From: Atopsyche davidsoni
Lineage: Eukaryota > Arthropoda > Insecta > Trichoptera > Hydrobiosidae
Assembly (NCBI GenBank): GCA_022113835.1
Contig: JAILWY010000013.1
Coordinates: forward strand, 15,796,001 to 15,860,000
DNA length: 64,000 nucleotides
Direction of reading: 5' to 3'
In this document: piece after piece, positions 1 to 12,700 of the stretch
Layout: each line of letters begins with the position of its first letter
Numbering within the stretch: position 1 is the first letter of the stretch
The notes under the pieces: generated by a model
The model's database searches: none
What the model was told of the DNA's origin: nothing
Seen by the model: the letters and a program-made list of their open reading frames with translations, nothing else
Program-made: the position numbers and the translations under genes

Positions 1-239
1 CAAATCGCATCATACCTATTTCTTTAAAATATTTTTTTATGGACTCTGATTTCCCAACACGTGTATGAAAAATAAATAATTTAAATAAAAAAATTTTACA
101 AAACATTAATGTAATAAATCAAATAACATTCACTCTTTAAGCTCTTTTTAATTTAACTAACGCATATTTTATTGATAAAAATGACTATTTGTGTTACACC
201 CATTTTCAATAAAATCATAAGTATTTTAAACAATAAGTA

Positions 240-375
240 AAATACTTGAGTGTGGTGACCGGTTTCGCCAACCTTTCACGTTGGCATTATCAAACAGAAA
301 ACATTATCAAACACTCCGGTCGGCGAAACCGGTCACCAATAAAAACCTTTATGTGGAAAAATCACTCAAGTATTT
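240..375. repeat. MITE copy 1 (GGTTTCGCCAACC family)
   Basis: A short element with inverted ends: AAATACTTGAGTG at the left and CACTCAAGTATTT at the right. Inside, GGTGACCGGTTTCGCC pairs exactly with GGCGAAACCGGTCACC. It carries no coding sequence. Related copies lie at 5286, 27201, 28829, 39221 and 54428. Confidence 0.75.
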
Positions 376-485
376 GACTAATTATTTAAAATATTAACCC
401 TTTGCACACGAGGCTTTTATCGCGCGGAATCCGACCTTTGAATTTGATAGTGGACTCATTCACACAAATTAAATAGTTATTACTA

Positions 486-640
486 ATATGATTAGGCACA
501 TTAGTTCATACATAGAAGATGATTTAAAGAAGCTCTCAGAACAATATCATCGTGATTTGTGTGGGATTTGAACCCACATCCCCTGGTTTATATGACCGGT
601 GTACTAACCCTTGTACTAACGAATCACTTCGTTAATCACT
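486..640 (-). repeat. tRNA-derived SINE, - strand
   Basis: On the - strand a tRNA-like head with GGTTCAAATCCC (pol III B box) and a plausible T arm is followed by a body beginning ACGATGATATTGTTCTGAGA. The body matches the arms of the palindrome at 25945-26110 and a fragment at 16640-16686. It is too diverged in its 5' half to be a working tRNA gene. Confidence 0.6.
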
Positions 641-1498
641 TCAAAAATATTGGTAAATATTATAGTGGGAGATATTAGAGTGTATTCAAAGGATGTTTGT
701 TATATGCAGACCGGTATCCAGCAGTTCTCAGGCCCGGCCCGTTCACTCGCTGCCCATCTCCGTGGCATTTAACACACGCGAGAAGCAGACGTAACGTGTC
801 AGTCTTGCGCGATCTATTTTCGGACCTCCCGTATCAAGGCTGCGTGTATAAAATCTGTTACTCGTTTTCACTTCTTAAATAAAAAATGGGCTCTTCTTTC
901 TTGCAACATGGGCGTAGGAATACGTTATGCCTCGAGTGTGCCATCGTTAGTCCACAAGTATTCTTTCACAACGGTTTTTTGATTAGTAACATTATTACAG
1001 TTTAGGAACTATTGGATTAATTTTTTTCTCTCTCTTGATAAACGGTCTTATTTAATATCAAATAAATACAAACAATGCTTTCAATAGCTTTTTATTAACA
1101 TCGTCGTAAATAGCTGGTATTTATAGGCGTCTGGTTAATGTATGCAGTTTGTTAAAAAAATAGTGTTTCAAAATAAAATTATCAATGAGTTTGTGATCAC
1201 AACTGTCCGTGATCGAAAGGTAGAGCGAGATGCAAGACAAAATATTTAAATCACACTTATATATTAATAAATTTAAATTTGTTAACTTCTCATCATTTCT
1301 GCACAACTCTCCTGAGTCATGCAAATTATTCCAATTATGTCTTCTGGGTATAATGAAATGCAGGCAGATGTGCGAGTCTACTTTAGCGAGAAACATTAGC
1401 ACAGTGGCAGAACCCGCAAGTGTGTCACATCTGATACATTCAAGATTCTTGCCTATTTCATCCCACATTATATGTATACATAATTATATATATATATA

Positions 1499-2065
1499 CA
1501 GGGTGCCCAAAGAAAGTATCGGGTATTTGTTAGTCCAGTAAAACAAAAACTACTACTAATCAAGTATTTTTTTTTATTGTTGATTATATGGTATGAATAC
1601 AAAATGGAAAATTATTTCGAAAAGATGATGTTATCCAAATGGTGACCGTTACGCGCTGCTGGCACTCTTCTGATTAGAAGAGGAACGAAGATTTCTGATA
1701 ATACGCTGACACATAGCCCTCGATATTGCTGCCATTACTGACCTGGTGTTTTGTTTCAATTCCGTTAGGTTCATCGGATTATTCTCATAAACCGTGCTAT
1801 TAAGGTATCCCCATACGAAATAGTCAAGAGGGCTAAGGTCGGGACTTCTGGGAGGCCAGTTGATGTTACCTCTACGTGAAATGACCTTATTATGGAATAA
1901 TTCGTCAACAGCTTCAGTTGATTGATTGGATGTATGGGAAGTGTCTTGTTAGAACCGCGTTCTTGAGTTGAAACCTTGAAACTCCTACAACTCTGGGCCC
2001 AAAAATTTTCGCAGCATATCGCAACAACGGTCAGTATTCACATTCACCCGATACTCTTTTTGGAC

Positions 2066-2070
<5 letters not shown>
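1499..2070 (-). mobile_element. Deleted Tc1/mariner-like element with TIRs
   Basis: The ends are inverted copies: CAGGGTGCCCAAAGAAAGTA at 1499 and, reversed, AGGGTGTCCAAAAAGAGTAT at 2070. The element sits between TA-rich flanks, as expected for TA target duplication. The - strand carries the end of a transposase, so the element has lost most of its 5' part. Confidence 0.8.
1649..1955 (-). pseudogene. Tc1/mariner-superfamily transposase, C-terminal fragment
   Basis: The - strand reading includes TSNQSTEAVDELFHNK, then RRGNINWPPRSPDLSPLDYF and VWGYLNSTVYENNP, ending in TAA at 1651-1649. The SPDLSPLDYFVWG block is the region around the last catalytic Asp of the DDE/D superfamily. The N-terminal DNA-binding and first two acidic residues are missing, so it cannot be active. 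Confidence 0.8.

Positions 2071-2117
<47 letters not shown>
2071..2117. repeat. (AT)n microsatellite
   Basis: An uninterrupted AT dinucleotide run directly abutting the right end of the mariner-like element, a common situation for TA-targeting transposons. Confidence 0.95.
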
Positions 2118-2122
<5 letters not shown>

Positions 2123-3849
2123 GTGTCCGTTATGCTACTCAATTGCAAGGGTAGATGTTTACCACATGTGCGTCAGATTCAAATAATTTTTTTAATCATT
2201 TGAATTTAGTTTAAATTCATTCGGATCTTGATAACACCAGTCATCCTGAAGGTCACTTCAGTCTTAGCCTAGACATTATCCAGACACTGTGAGTGATTAT
2301 CGCTCGCTCTTCCCCTCCACACTTTATCCGCACTGAAGCCTTCTAATATATATATGTAACATCTGTCCAAAAAAAAAATCTAATATTTGTAGCAACTTTT
2401 GAATTTTTTTAATCATAGTATTCTAAGAATGATATGAAGATGCGATCGTGGTTTATTGGGGAGATTAGATGCCAAACATGTGACACCTGCGCCCCATCCC
2501 TTCCAGCCTCTCGCCCCGAGTCGGCCATGTTTAGATGTTAGCAGCCTCCAGGAACCCCAGGGGATACACACCTCGTCGGTGTCGCGTACAAGGCTCGAGA
2601 AAATATTACCCTGAAAGGAAAGTACACCTGGGCGCTAATCAACGTTACCCTAAAGGGTTATTTACACCTTAGATGCTTTTTAAGGGTACACAGGGTCTCG
2701 CTATAAGTCGATGCTCAAATGTGACGTTTGTTTAATATCCTATGTTGAACTTTATAATTTTATTAATTTGATGCCATTGCTGACGAAATATTGTATTATA
2801 TGAATTACCTATAAATTTATAATTTATATGTTTAAAACAATATAACAATGACTGGACAAAGTATTTCAAATATTTTTTTAAAAAAATGCGTTGATAATTG
2901 AAATTACTACACTTCATTGAGATAGTTGCTTAATTATTTCAGTTAGTTATTAAGTCAATTTTTAGACACACAGATAAATACGAGTAACCGTGGTTTACGT
3001 TTATCCAAAATAACAGCAGTCCTCTGTGATTTATTTTACAGCTCAAGGATTGCATTTATGACTATTGTATTTCTGTCACTAAAGCACTGACACGCTGCTG
3101 CTCAGGGAGTCTTTTCTAGAATAAAATATTCAAGTATATATATTTTTACTGCAGAAAAGTTACACTCGTACCTTTTTCTTTCCTCATCTTACATCCTAAT
3201 GTTTGTAACTTAAAAAACCGTTATTTAATAAACGCGATTCACGTTTAATGATTAAATTATTGACTCGCGTTTGTTACATGATAGAGTACCGAGTTTGTTA
3301 TGTCTTATTAAATTCCATCGTTTCAACATTCACTGCAGTAGTCATCCTCGAGGAGAAACATCTGTTAACGTAAAAAGCGACGTGCGCACAGGTGTAACGG
3401 TCCATCCATCATCATCGTGCCCATCTCTTTTCACCTTCGCGACTTAGTCCCCTTGAAAGCACCACCCGAAATTAACGTGTCGAAATACTGTACACATCTT
3501 CAATCATCGTTACGTGCAACGCATGATGCGTGTGATACCATCCTTATCTGCTTTTTGTTCGTTGTAATTGAATTAAGTGCGTACTTCGGAAAACCTACCG
3601 ATCAATCATATAAATAATTGTTAAATATATATTTTTTTAAATGTTGGTATTTACATGTAGCGCTGTATTTTACTAATTCAAGAGATTAAACATGACCGAT
3701 GGATTAAGTTCATTTTTGAACTCAAAATAAAGCACTGCGTGATTTATTTTTATTGAGAGTTATAGGGTTATGATAGGTTTTATCTAAATCTAAATATATT
3801 TTTGTAAATAACTCTGCCTCTATTAAAGTATCACTAATTCTTCTTTATC

Positions 3850-3956
3850 GGGTGTCTCTTCTCAGAGGAGGTTGGCGACCATTTCACTGAGCATATACTC
3901 GTGCTGAACCAGTGTTCATGGTTTTCTAATGGGAAAATAGTGTAGTGGGTCCCCGA
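3850..3956 (+). repeat. Dispersed repeat, copy 1
   Basis: About 107 bp beginning GGGTGTCTCTTCTCAGAGGA and passing through GGCGACCATTTCACTGAGCA. A second copy at 30113-30220 has the same orientation and about 80% identity by eye. Family unknown; possibly part of a SINE or LINE tail. Confidence 0.7.
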
Positions 3957-4476
3957 GTCCTTCTACATCGCAGTTTTATATGAGAAGAAAAAGTCTGCGT
4001 ATATAATCCTTTCCTTACAAAGCTCTGGCGTTTAGATCTGATACTCCTTCTGCAGCAAGCTACAGAAACAATATCAGGAGCCTCCCCACCTCGACAAGAT
4101 ACTTCCATTTCTTCATTACCGATCCTTTACATATGCTCAGGATACAGAACGGCAGCCATGCACAAGCAACAGAATGGGGAGAGCGGGAATGATATCACTA
4201 AACAAGTTCATACACACTTCGACAAAATATTTGGAAGTTTCTATTTTAACCCGTTGGCGACAATGTGTCGACATGGTAAATTCTTTTGTAACTCCGTTGG
4301 CCGCCATAGTGCACCTTTTATTGTTTACCCTATAAGAAGTATAGGTGCGTATTAGAGCAGGTACAAACCCTTTTTGTCAGTTTTGAAAAGTAATTGCTGC
4401 CATTCGGGCGTATTCACATTGTTGAATTAAAAAAAAACAAACAAAAAAAAGTTGAACTGATAAAAAATTATTCTTG

Positions 4477-4479
<3 letters not shown>

Positions 4480-4509
<30 letters not shown>
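4480..4509. repeat. (TA)n microsatellite
   Basis: About 15 TA units following an A-rich tract. Confidence 0.95.
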
Positions 4510-4514
<5 letters not shown>

Positions 4515-5285
4515 TTGTAGAATTAATTAAACGATTTTGATTTTTTTTAAATTTGAGTTCGTCCCGTTAATCCAGCTATGGGAGGCATCTCGAGGCGTCA
4601 GCGCCGACGATCTTCCTTTCTAAAGCCGGGTTACACCGCAGCCTCCGGAACGGGCTCGGTTACACGCGGCCGAGTAAAAACTGGCCGCTCTTCTGCAGTG
4701 CGACCTGCATTGCGCAACTCCCGACACGGCCTCTGCCTTATCGCAAATATGCAACCCAGTGCTGGGATACTCAATGCATCAGACCTATATCAGATTCAAT
4801 CATTTTTCATGAAAACAGATATCGCACGAGCAGCAAATTTTTATTCAAAGATCTGCTTCAAAAATTTCTTGAAACACACTGGTAAAAACATTTTATTTGC
4901 TCGTGCCATCTTTCATTAGATTTCATCGACTCAAATCGCGTGTCGTCAGTGTATCAGTTTATATATAAAATAAATCAAATTCGATCGACTGTTCCTTGGA
5001 GGATATGTTTTTAAAGCGTCGAATCGTTGGCTTTTATTTAAAGCATCTATATTGCCTCTTCAACTACATAGAAAAATCGTAATATATTTTCAAAAAACCC
5101 CTACCATAAAGTAATACCGGTACTAAACAAATTTTACTACTGTCATGTAAATTACCAAAAAAATATATTGAATGCTTAAAACTATTTTAGAAAAAAATCT
5201 TACTGCGGACGCATCAGCGAAGTTCTCAGTAGCACAGCGTTAGAATTATGCATTGAAAATATTTGACTCTTGACTATTGACTCTG

Positions 5286-5356
5286 TTTGATAATGCCAAC
5301 GTTGGCGAAACCGGTCACAAATAAAAACGAACATGTGGAAAATCACTCAAGTATTT
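5286..5356. repeat. MITE copy 2 (right half)
   Basis: Reads GTTGGCGAAACCGGTCAC, then AATAAAAACGAACATGTGGA and AATCACTCAAGTATTTT, the right half of the family described at 240-375. The left half is missing. Confidence 0.75.
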
Positions 5357-6898
5357 TACTCAAAAACATTGAAAATATATCTAAATTACCATTTTTAGTT
5401 ATTTCGGAAAAAACAATTCAGCATTTTATTAGCAAACTAATGAAGGCGATTTTTTTTTTAAATAATGTATATATTATGAAAGCCTCAAGTTTATCACAAT
5501 ATACACTCGTCTTTCTTAAAGTCTTCACAGTAAAAAATGCACATTGTTTATTCTTGCATGCAGTTACCGACACCCAAGCATGCATTGCTGTCTTCTCAAT
5601 TACCAGCATTTCACAGCGGTGCGTCGAATGCATGTGTTCACACAATTGATATTTAAACAATAAACGCTTCTCGTACACGCATCGCGCAATCAACTCAGTG
5701 AAGCAGGCAATTAAAAGTTGCTCAAGCGTTCGCGCATTAGGCTTCCTTTATCTCTGTTAGGCGTTTCCGTGAGATCAAAGCCCTGGGAAGTGTATCATCT
5801 CAGTACACGGGGCATCTCGCTGATGTTATCTCTTATCTCGCCTGCGCCTCCGCTCCGCTTGAAACGCTCTTCTCTCTAGAATAACATTACCTTTCTGGGG
5901 ATCCCGCCTAGACAAGCATGGCTTTAATACGTTTTACCTCATATATAATTGCTCGGGCGCTAAGCTAAGTACGGCGTGGAACAAAAAGCCACTGAAAGCA
6001 GCGCGCCAGCCTTAAGTTTCATAGGTGTATTAAATAATTTAACAGCGCGTTGTGTTACGCTATCTTTTCTGCAGTATCATCAGCATTATAGCAAAGGCTT
6101 TTAGTCTTCCCCTGAATTGAGATTTTGTTATTCAAAGCTAGTCTTGTTTCCGGGGAAAATGGAAAATCTCTCGGGAATCCACGGTGCTTGGTTTCCTACA
6201 CTAAGCATACTTATTACATTGATTTGTTTAATATTGTTTTTACATCAGTAAAAGATCCACTTTTTTTTCGTTTTTTAGAGTGCACTTAAGATCTTTAGTA
6301 TATTTCCATTTCAATCTGATTTGATTCGATTGACTTTACGGCAAGGGCCGTCGCCTCTTGTCCAGGAGTTAAGATCTACGAATATTTATCATCCAATATA
6401 AATCTTCAGCTAATGTAATTAGACGCCCACTTATTTCAATTTGTTAACATATGTCCACCTATACTTACGTTTTTTCTGTCAAAATTATAGTATATTTCAA
6501 TCAATATCCGGAACAGTTGATGCTGTTATCAATACATAAATGAATAAACAGAGTTTCTTTTATCGCTTCTATTCCGTAATAGACTCCGTAGTCTCACGCA
6601 GTAGAGATACATGCTCTACGTTTATTAGCAAACAATTAATTGTTAAAACAGAATTTCTTTGGGCTTAAAGTTTTTTCAACTGTCTGAATTTTACAATTAT
6701 ACTCTTAAAAAACTTCTCGGGACCTATAAGATGAGATTTTTTCTTAAACAAATAAATAAATGTCAAGGTATATATTTCTACATCTATGTTTTCTTTCCTT
6801 GCCTGTGGTAAAGTGTTCAAATCCTTCATTTATTTTTTAGGATTAAATGTATGGTTTTTTTAATTATATAAGAATAAAAATTTATATTTTTTTTGCAG

Positions 6899-7012
6899 GA
6901 CCCTACGCGCGTGGTTTGCCCTGTGATTGACGTCATCAGCATGGACACATTCCAGTACATCGGAGCCTCCGCCGACCTGAGAGGAGGCTTCGACTGGAAC
7001 CTCGTCTTCAAG
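6899..7012 (+). CDS. Pgant2: Pgant2-type exon 1 of 5 in window
   Basis: The acceptor is TTTTTTTTGCAG and the donor AAG|GTAAAC. The exon has 114 nt, exactly 38 codons, from [16 protein letters not shown] to [10 protein letters not shown], the central part of the catalytic domain. No in-frame catalytic exon encoding the DxH metal motif was found upstream in the window. Confidence 0.95.
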
Positions 7013-9720
7013 GTAAACATCGCGATAATTGGACCAAATAACTTTCATACTCTTAAGGTTATCTTTATTGCAAATGTCTATGCATTAGAGCAAGAAACTT
7101 GTATCGAAATTCATCTGAAAATATTACGAGTACTTCCAAACTTTGCGTAAGTATAATTATATTTTGTTCAGCATTGGATAGATTTTTTATTTTGAATATA
7201 TAAAATTAGTCAATTTAAAAATTAGATCAATTTTATTATGTATTAAAACATGCAAAAGCGTACACCATTAACAAGATAATTTTACTTAAATTTAATGAAC
7301 AAATTATCATGTAATACTTCAATTCAATATCGTAATAATTCTTATGTTAAAATAGACCGAAAAACGAATTATCTGCATATAGGATCTCTTAAGAAAATAT
7401 TTATCTTCATAATATGCTGTAATACGTAAATTCAACGATTGCACTGTGTTGAAAAATATAATCAAGTTGTTTGTTTGTTTTTTTCTGCGTGGTTAATTCT
7501 GAATAAATTGACGTACGCCTGCATGTGCAAGCATTTGTATGGCATTACTGTACAAAAGATTGCCTGCACACAGGCGCATTTTTTTCCAAACCAACGAATA
7601 TATAAAAAAAAACATTATATTGTGTATTTTTTTTAAAGTGACGATTTTATATCTATTTTCTCAATTCAATGTATTTTCTCAAATAAGTTCTATAGAATTT
7701 TAAACATTCAATAATTTCTAAAGTATACTTCATTATTTATAGAGAAAGACAGTAAACAATATTCTGAACACTCATCTCATCAAAAGAGTTTATTTTTCTG
7801 AATTGTTACAACCTTTTCAATTCACGGACTTTTGTGTTCGTTTATTTTTTGTTTTTCGTGAGTAATATCTGTACTTGAATATAAAATAATAATAATATTT
7901 TTTCTATTTAATTAATGTTATTTGTAAAAAAACTAAAGGTTTTTTTCTAAATTTCAAAAAATATATTAATTTATATTGTTTTGTTGCCATGATTCATCAT
8001 ACCCCAGTGATAAAAATTATGAAACGCTATTTCTTAGGCTATTATCAAATTTAAAAATAAAATGTTTGTGTTCTTTAGTTTTTTTTGTATAATTTATCTA
8101 GCTCAATGTATAACGATCATAGGATTATCTATGAAACTTTATTTTGAATAATTTTGTTTTCAAAAGTAGTAAAAACCCATATTTCAGAAGATAAAAATAA
8201 CAAAAAACTGGATCTGACATGTTGGTTGTGATATTTCAGTGGGAATACCTGGGAGGACCCGAGCGAGCAGCGCGGCTGGCAGACCCCACGGGGGTCATCC
8301 GTACTCCTATGATTGCGGGAGGTCTGTTTTCTATGGACCGCAAATATTTTGAGAAACTTGGCACCTATGATATGAAGATGGATGTCTGGGGAGGCGAAAA
8401 CCTCGAAATCTCATTCAGGTAATTAAACGTACTCTCTTCTCAATTAAATAATTACAAAAGGATATTATCAATACTGAACACCAAACAACCCCTAAAAATT
8501 TAATAGTTACAACCCTTCCTCTTTGTGTTTCAGAGTATGGCAGTGTGGAGGTTCCCTGGAGATAGTCCCATGCAGTCGCGTGGGGCACGTGTTTCGTAAG
8601 CGTCACCCTTACTCCTTCCCCGGGGGCTCAGGAAATGTGTTTGCTCGCAACACGCGCAGAGCTGCCGAGGTGTGGATGGATGATTACAAGAGATTCTACT
8701 ATGAAGCCCAGCCCCTGGCCAAAAATGTTGCCTATGGAGAGTAAGCATATGTCAATAATAACTTTACAAGCTACAAAATATTAATATCGGTAAGACGATC
8801 TGGATCTTAAAGTAAAATGTATTTAATGACACGCATGTTGGTCAATTTCGATTATCCGACGATTTACAAATTATTGCAATATGATTTCCATCTTGAATTG
8901 AATATACTCCAAAATTCTTCCCATCTATTAAAAATGATTTAATTATTATAATCATATTTACATTTCTAACTGGATACTTACTATTAATGAACTTTTAAAT
9001 ATTTCCAGTATCACAGAGCGATTAGATCTAAAGAAGCGACTCAACTGCAAACCATTCAAGTGGTACCTGGACAATGTATACCCAGAGCTGAGTGTGCCGC
9101 GAGCTCCGCCTACCACCTCCTCCGCCGGCAACTCGGTGCGACAAGGCCTGCTCTGCCTGGACAGTATGGGCAATCTTCTGCAGGGTACAGTTGGTAAGTT
9201 TGCACAATAACCATCAAAGAGACACATAGATTTTTAAGTTTCTTCTATTTTAATTTTATTTTTAAATAATTTTAAATTTGCTAAATAAACACTGCACTCT
9301 TTTGCTGTTAAATATTATTATAACTTTAAGCAATAATTTTATTGATATGTTTTGAAAACTTAGTAATATAAAAAATTATTGTTGTAGTAAAATAGATTTC
9401 ATAAATAATTGTTTACATTTTCAGGAATGTATCCTTGTCACAACACGGGAGGCAACCAAGAGTGGACTGTGACATCTCTGGGTTACATAAAGCATCACAG
9501 TCTATGTCTCACGCTGACCAGGTTTGAGATGGCCAGCCCTGTGGTGATGATGCCGTGTGAATCGGAGGACAATGTGAACCAAATGTGGAAACCGATCCAG
9601 GGAGGCAGGATTCGCCACGCCAAGATCAACTTCTGCCTGGACTCCAAACTGAAAACTCTCTCGGCCCAACCCTGCGACGTTGCCGAACTTAGTCAACAAT
9701 TCGAATTTAAGACTATCTGA
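6899..9720 (+). CDS. Pgant2: Polypeptide N-acetylgalactosaminyltransferase, GALNT2/Pgant2 type (3' part, five exons)
   Basis: Joined exons 6899-7012, 8240-8418, 8534-8740, 9009-9193 and 9425-9720 give 326 residues and a TGA stop; phases agree at every junction and all introns are GT/AG. The family transfers GalNAc from UDP-GalNAc to Ser/Thr of proteins in the Golgi lumen, starting mucin-type O-glycans. Seen (numbering within the fragment): the Gal/GalNAc-transferase motif [17 protein letters not shown] at 88-104; the HVFRKRHPY loop at 116-124, which in this family supplies a metal-binding His and part of the mobile active-site lid; and a C-terminal ricin-type beta-trefoil at about 212-326 with CLD at 216-218 and 299-301 and QEW at 240-242. 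The middle lectin repeat is degenerate (CLT). Wording around [15 protein letters not shown] is closest to GALNT2 among subfamilies I know. The N-terminal anchor and the GT-A half with the DxH motif lie left of the window. No frame breaks. Confidence 0.96.
8240..8418 (+). CDS. Pgant2: Pgant2-type exon 2 of 5 in window
   Basis: The acceptor is ATATTTCAG and the donor CAG|GTAATT. The exon runs from WEYLGG through [13 protein letters not shown] and [17 protein letters not shown], the Gal/GalNAc-transferase motif; the last Arg codon is split (AG|A) with the next exon. Confidence 0.96.
8534..8740 (+). CDS. Pgant2: Pgant2-type exon 3 of 5 in window
   Basis: Codes from [19 protein letters not shown] through the [18 protein letters not shown] segment to KNVAYG, the end of the catalytic domain. 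The donor is GGA GA|GTAAGC, so the terminal Asp codon (GA|T) is completed by the next exon. Reading straight through would hit TAA two codons later, which supports the splice. Confidence 0.95.
9009..9193 (+). CDS. Pgant2: Pgant2-type exon 4 of 5 in window
   Basis: Acceptor TTTCCAG, donor GTTG|GTAAGT. It carries the conserved [15 protein letters not shown] linker between catalytic and lectin domains, a low-similarity Pro/Thr/Ser stretch, and the first CLD motif of the beta-trefoil. Confidence 0.94.
9425..9720 (+). CDS. Pgant2: Pgant2-type last coding exon
   Basis: Acceptor ACATTTTCAG; reads [14 protein letters not shown] to SQQFEFKTI and stops at TGA 9718-9720. It holds most of the ricin-type lectin domain, with QxW-like motifs NQEW, NQMW and SQQF. 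Confidence 0.95.
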
Positions 9721-12700
9721 AGAGACTTAGAACCTGCCTAATAAATCTACACTAATCAATGTACGGATCGAGTCTTGACTTTGTCCAAAAAGTATTCGAT
9801 AAAGAGGTCGGAGTGGCATCTCAGTGGAATATGTCTAATGTAATTATATTTCTCGAAAGGGCCAGTTTATTATTAAAACATTTGAAACACGAAAGTATTG
9901 TGAATGGAATGATTTGATCCTCATCTAAATTGGTTCATGTTCGACTGCAAAACGCAGTCTGTGTGTCTCGATTATAAAAATTTGACTGACTTATTAATAA
10001 ATGAACAGTATTTTTAGTTCTTTTCATACGTTTAAAGTAATCACATTGAATATTAAATGCATTTTTCTTCTGATATGAATAAATCGATTTCTTTTTCAAT
10101 CTGGTCCTTTTACAAAATCTACTTACACTAACAATCTTGTACATATGTAAGTAAAAGTAACTAATCTCGTTTTTGTATATTTACAATTTGTACATATATA
10201 ACGGATACTAGATTAAGTATTATGCATAAGTATTTTTATCTAATAGTGACTTGCAAGGAAAAAAAAAGATTTTGAATGAAGTGTTAAGAGTACTCTCTCT
10301 TAGTTTCTTAAATTGAGCATATGAAAAATAATGCAATTTCTCAGTATAATTATATTAATTAGTATTAGTTTTGTTCCATATTACAGATTTATTTTCTTGA
10401 ATAATGACTTCATAGCTTTTGGTTAATTTTCGTAAATAGTAAAATCGATAGAACTGTTACACTAAACTATTATTCCATGAGTTGAAAATAGTTTAAAAAT
10501 ATAAATAAATGTATTTTTTTCATAACAGACAATATTAGACAAGATTGAATGAAATTTATTAAAAACTGAACTGATATGTTTGCATGTTAATAAATTAGGA
10601 AGAGGTACGGGTAGAAAATGAGTTCATCTTATCGTTTGTTGTTACATATATAGATAATGACTTTAAACTTTACTATATAGTGTGATGACAACTGATGAAA
10701 TAGATATATTGTAAAAGTTTCAATAACGTGAAGACATAATTGTTTTTGGTAATGAAAAATAATATTAATTTATTATTTTTCTGCAATTGGTTGAAATATT
10801 TATTTTAATTTTATATTTTTCTATTGAAAATCCATTTGTCACGTTGAAAAGTCATAAAAAGTAAGTAAACCTTACTGGATTTAATATTATGTTACCAATA
10901 TAAATATACCTTACAATATTATAGATTGGGTGACATTTTATTACATGCACATAGATATATTTATACTGTAAGTGCATTTAACATTGATAGACTATTAAAG
11001 AATATTAAAATGGAAGATGAGGGGAGTCCCTGGCAGCTGCCATTCACAGCTACAGAGGAGAACTTTTCCTTTCATCTTTCTTATTCCATCTTCCATCGAT
11101 TTAATTATCCTAGCTTGAAGAGTCAGCGCTACTCTCTGCCTTTCTTGTAAAATGAACCCTGTCCAATGCTACTTTGCTGCTTCCTGTATAGACGTGTACC
11201 TAACAAACGTTTCACGCATTTGTCCTTGTGATAAACATAAAAATTTGAGTAGTTCCACGTTTATAGTAAACCTGTAATTTATTCCAATACTTTTATAAAG
11301 ACAATATTATGGCAGGTTGTTTTAGTTTTAAGCTAGATTATACAATTTATTATCGTTTGTAATTATTAATTAGGTTCAAATTCAATTCCATTATTTATTT
11401 TAGAACTTTATTTAGTTACCATTTTTAATTGTTTTATTTTATCTTTTATCTTTGTTACTGATTTAAATTATAATAATTTGGTATTGATGAATCTTTGTAG
11501 GCTGTGATCGGTATGCTTGGAAAATGCCTTTCGCAAAGGCAACTTAAAAATATTATAAATTATAAAATTTATTTGACATTTATGCTCTCATTATATTATT
11601 AAATTTATAATTTATGTGTCCAATAAAAATTAAAAATTCTATATTATTTAAACATATAAACCACAGTATTGTTATTTTTAATCATATATGAAATTACATT
11701 TTCAATTCATTTTACTATCATATCACTACATAAAACTCTTTTTAGAATTTTATGAACCCATTTTTTTCATTCTACTTTCTTTTAAATAAAATTGAATCAA
11801 ACCTGTTCAATAGCTTTAAGACGTCGAGTACTGGTATAGCTTGCTAGAATCTTCCTGTTATATATTTCAGCATCCTTGAGAGGCTATTGCGATGTTGCAA
11901 CATTTAACATTTCCTGGGGTACAGCGTAACCTTTAAACAGCTCAAAGCTTATATTGAATAAATGCTCTTAGATTTCTTCTTTTGCCACTGCTGGTTTCTT
12001 GATCTAGCTACCGTCGCCTCTCAAATCAACAGATGCGAGACTCATTTGTACAGTTACCACATTATGCAAAATCAGAGTTTATATATTTACTTTGTTTCTG
12101 TTTTTTTTTAATTTTATTATTTTAAAGTTTATTTGGTTTTATTTTAAATTATTTAATAAAAATATATAGCTTAGTAATAATAGTATATTATAAAAATGCA
12201 CCTGTTTTGTAATCATTCACACAAGTATAGCATTACAAGTAGGTATCGTATACCTAGACAACTGCAAGAAGTACTTTAGTATAATGTTCTTATGAAAGCC
12301 CCTTGCTTGTGTTCCGAGTCAGGAGGCACTCGGGTGTATAAAGTTATATGTAAAATTTAAAATGACTTTTTTACCTTTAAATTGTAGGATACTTGAGCAT
12401 TGAGAATAGAGGTCATTTGATATGTTTAAATTCCTTACATTAGACTTTTAACCATTTTAAACGAGTTTTCTTAGTGATAGACTTTCAGTATCATTTGCTT
12501 GAGTTAACTGAAAAGTGTCTTTACATATTCTCACTTTATCCTTCTAAATGCATAAAAATTCCGAATAGAAAGTAAAAATGCCTTTATAGCTTAAGAATGA
12601 TCGAGTATGGTGATAGAATGGTTACATCCACTCCTAATATATATTTTTCTTCATTAGCATTAAACTAGGTTCATAGCAAACAACCTTTGAATTCAAATAA

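Larger units (their letters stand above)
2118..6898. other. Upstream/intron region of Pgant2-type gene
   Basis: No exon of the glycosyltransferase or other gene is supported here. It holds an AT microsatellite (4480-4509), a dispersed repeat (3850-3956), a half MITE (5286-5356) and a GC/CpG-rich patch at about 4560-4745 of unknown nature. The 113-codon open frame starting at 4578 shows no recognisable family. Confidence 0.5.

Noticed and set aside
394..430. TTAACCCTTTGCACACGAGG, resembling a piggyBac end
   Set aside because: No matching inverse end or second TTAA could be located nearby, so a piggyBac element is not supported.
480..640. Functional tRNA gene
   Set aside because: Only the T arm/B box is well preserved; acceptor and D arms do not pair, and the sequence continues into a SINE body.
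4245..4275. TTAACCCGTTGGCGACAATG, another TTAA-anchored end
   Set aside because: Same reason: a single half-site with no partner.
4578..4919. 113-codon + strand open frame
   Set aside because: No recognisable domain; the second half has the composition of random AT-rich DNA. Mentioned only as a CpG-rich patch.
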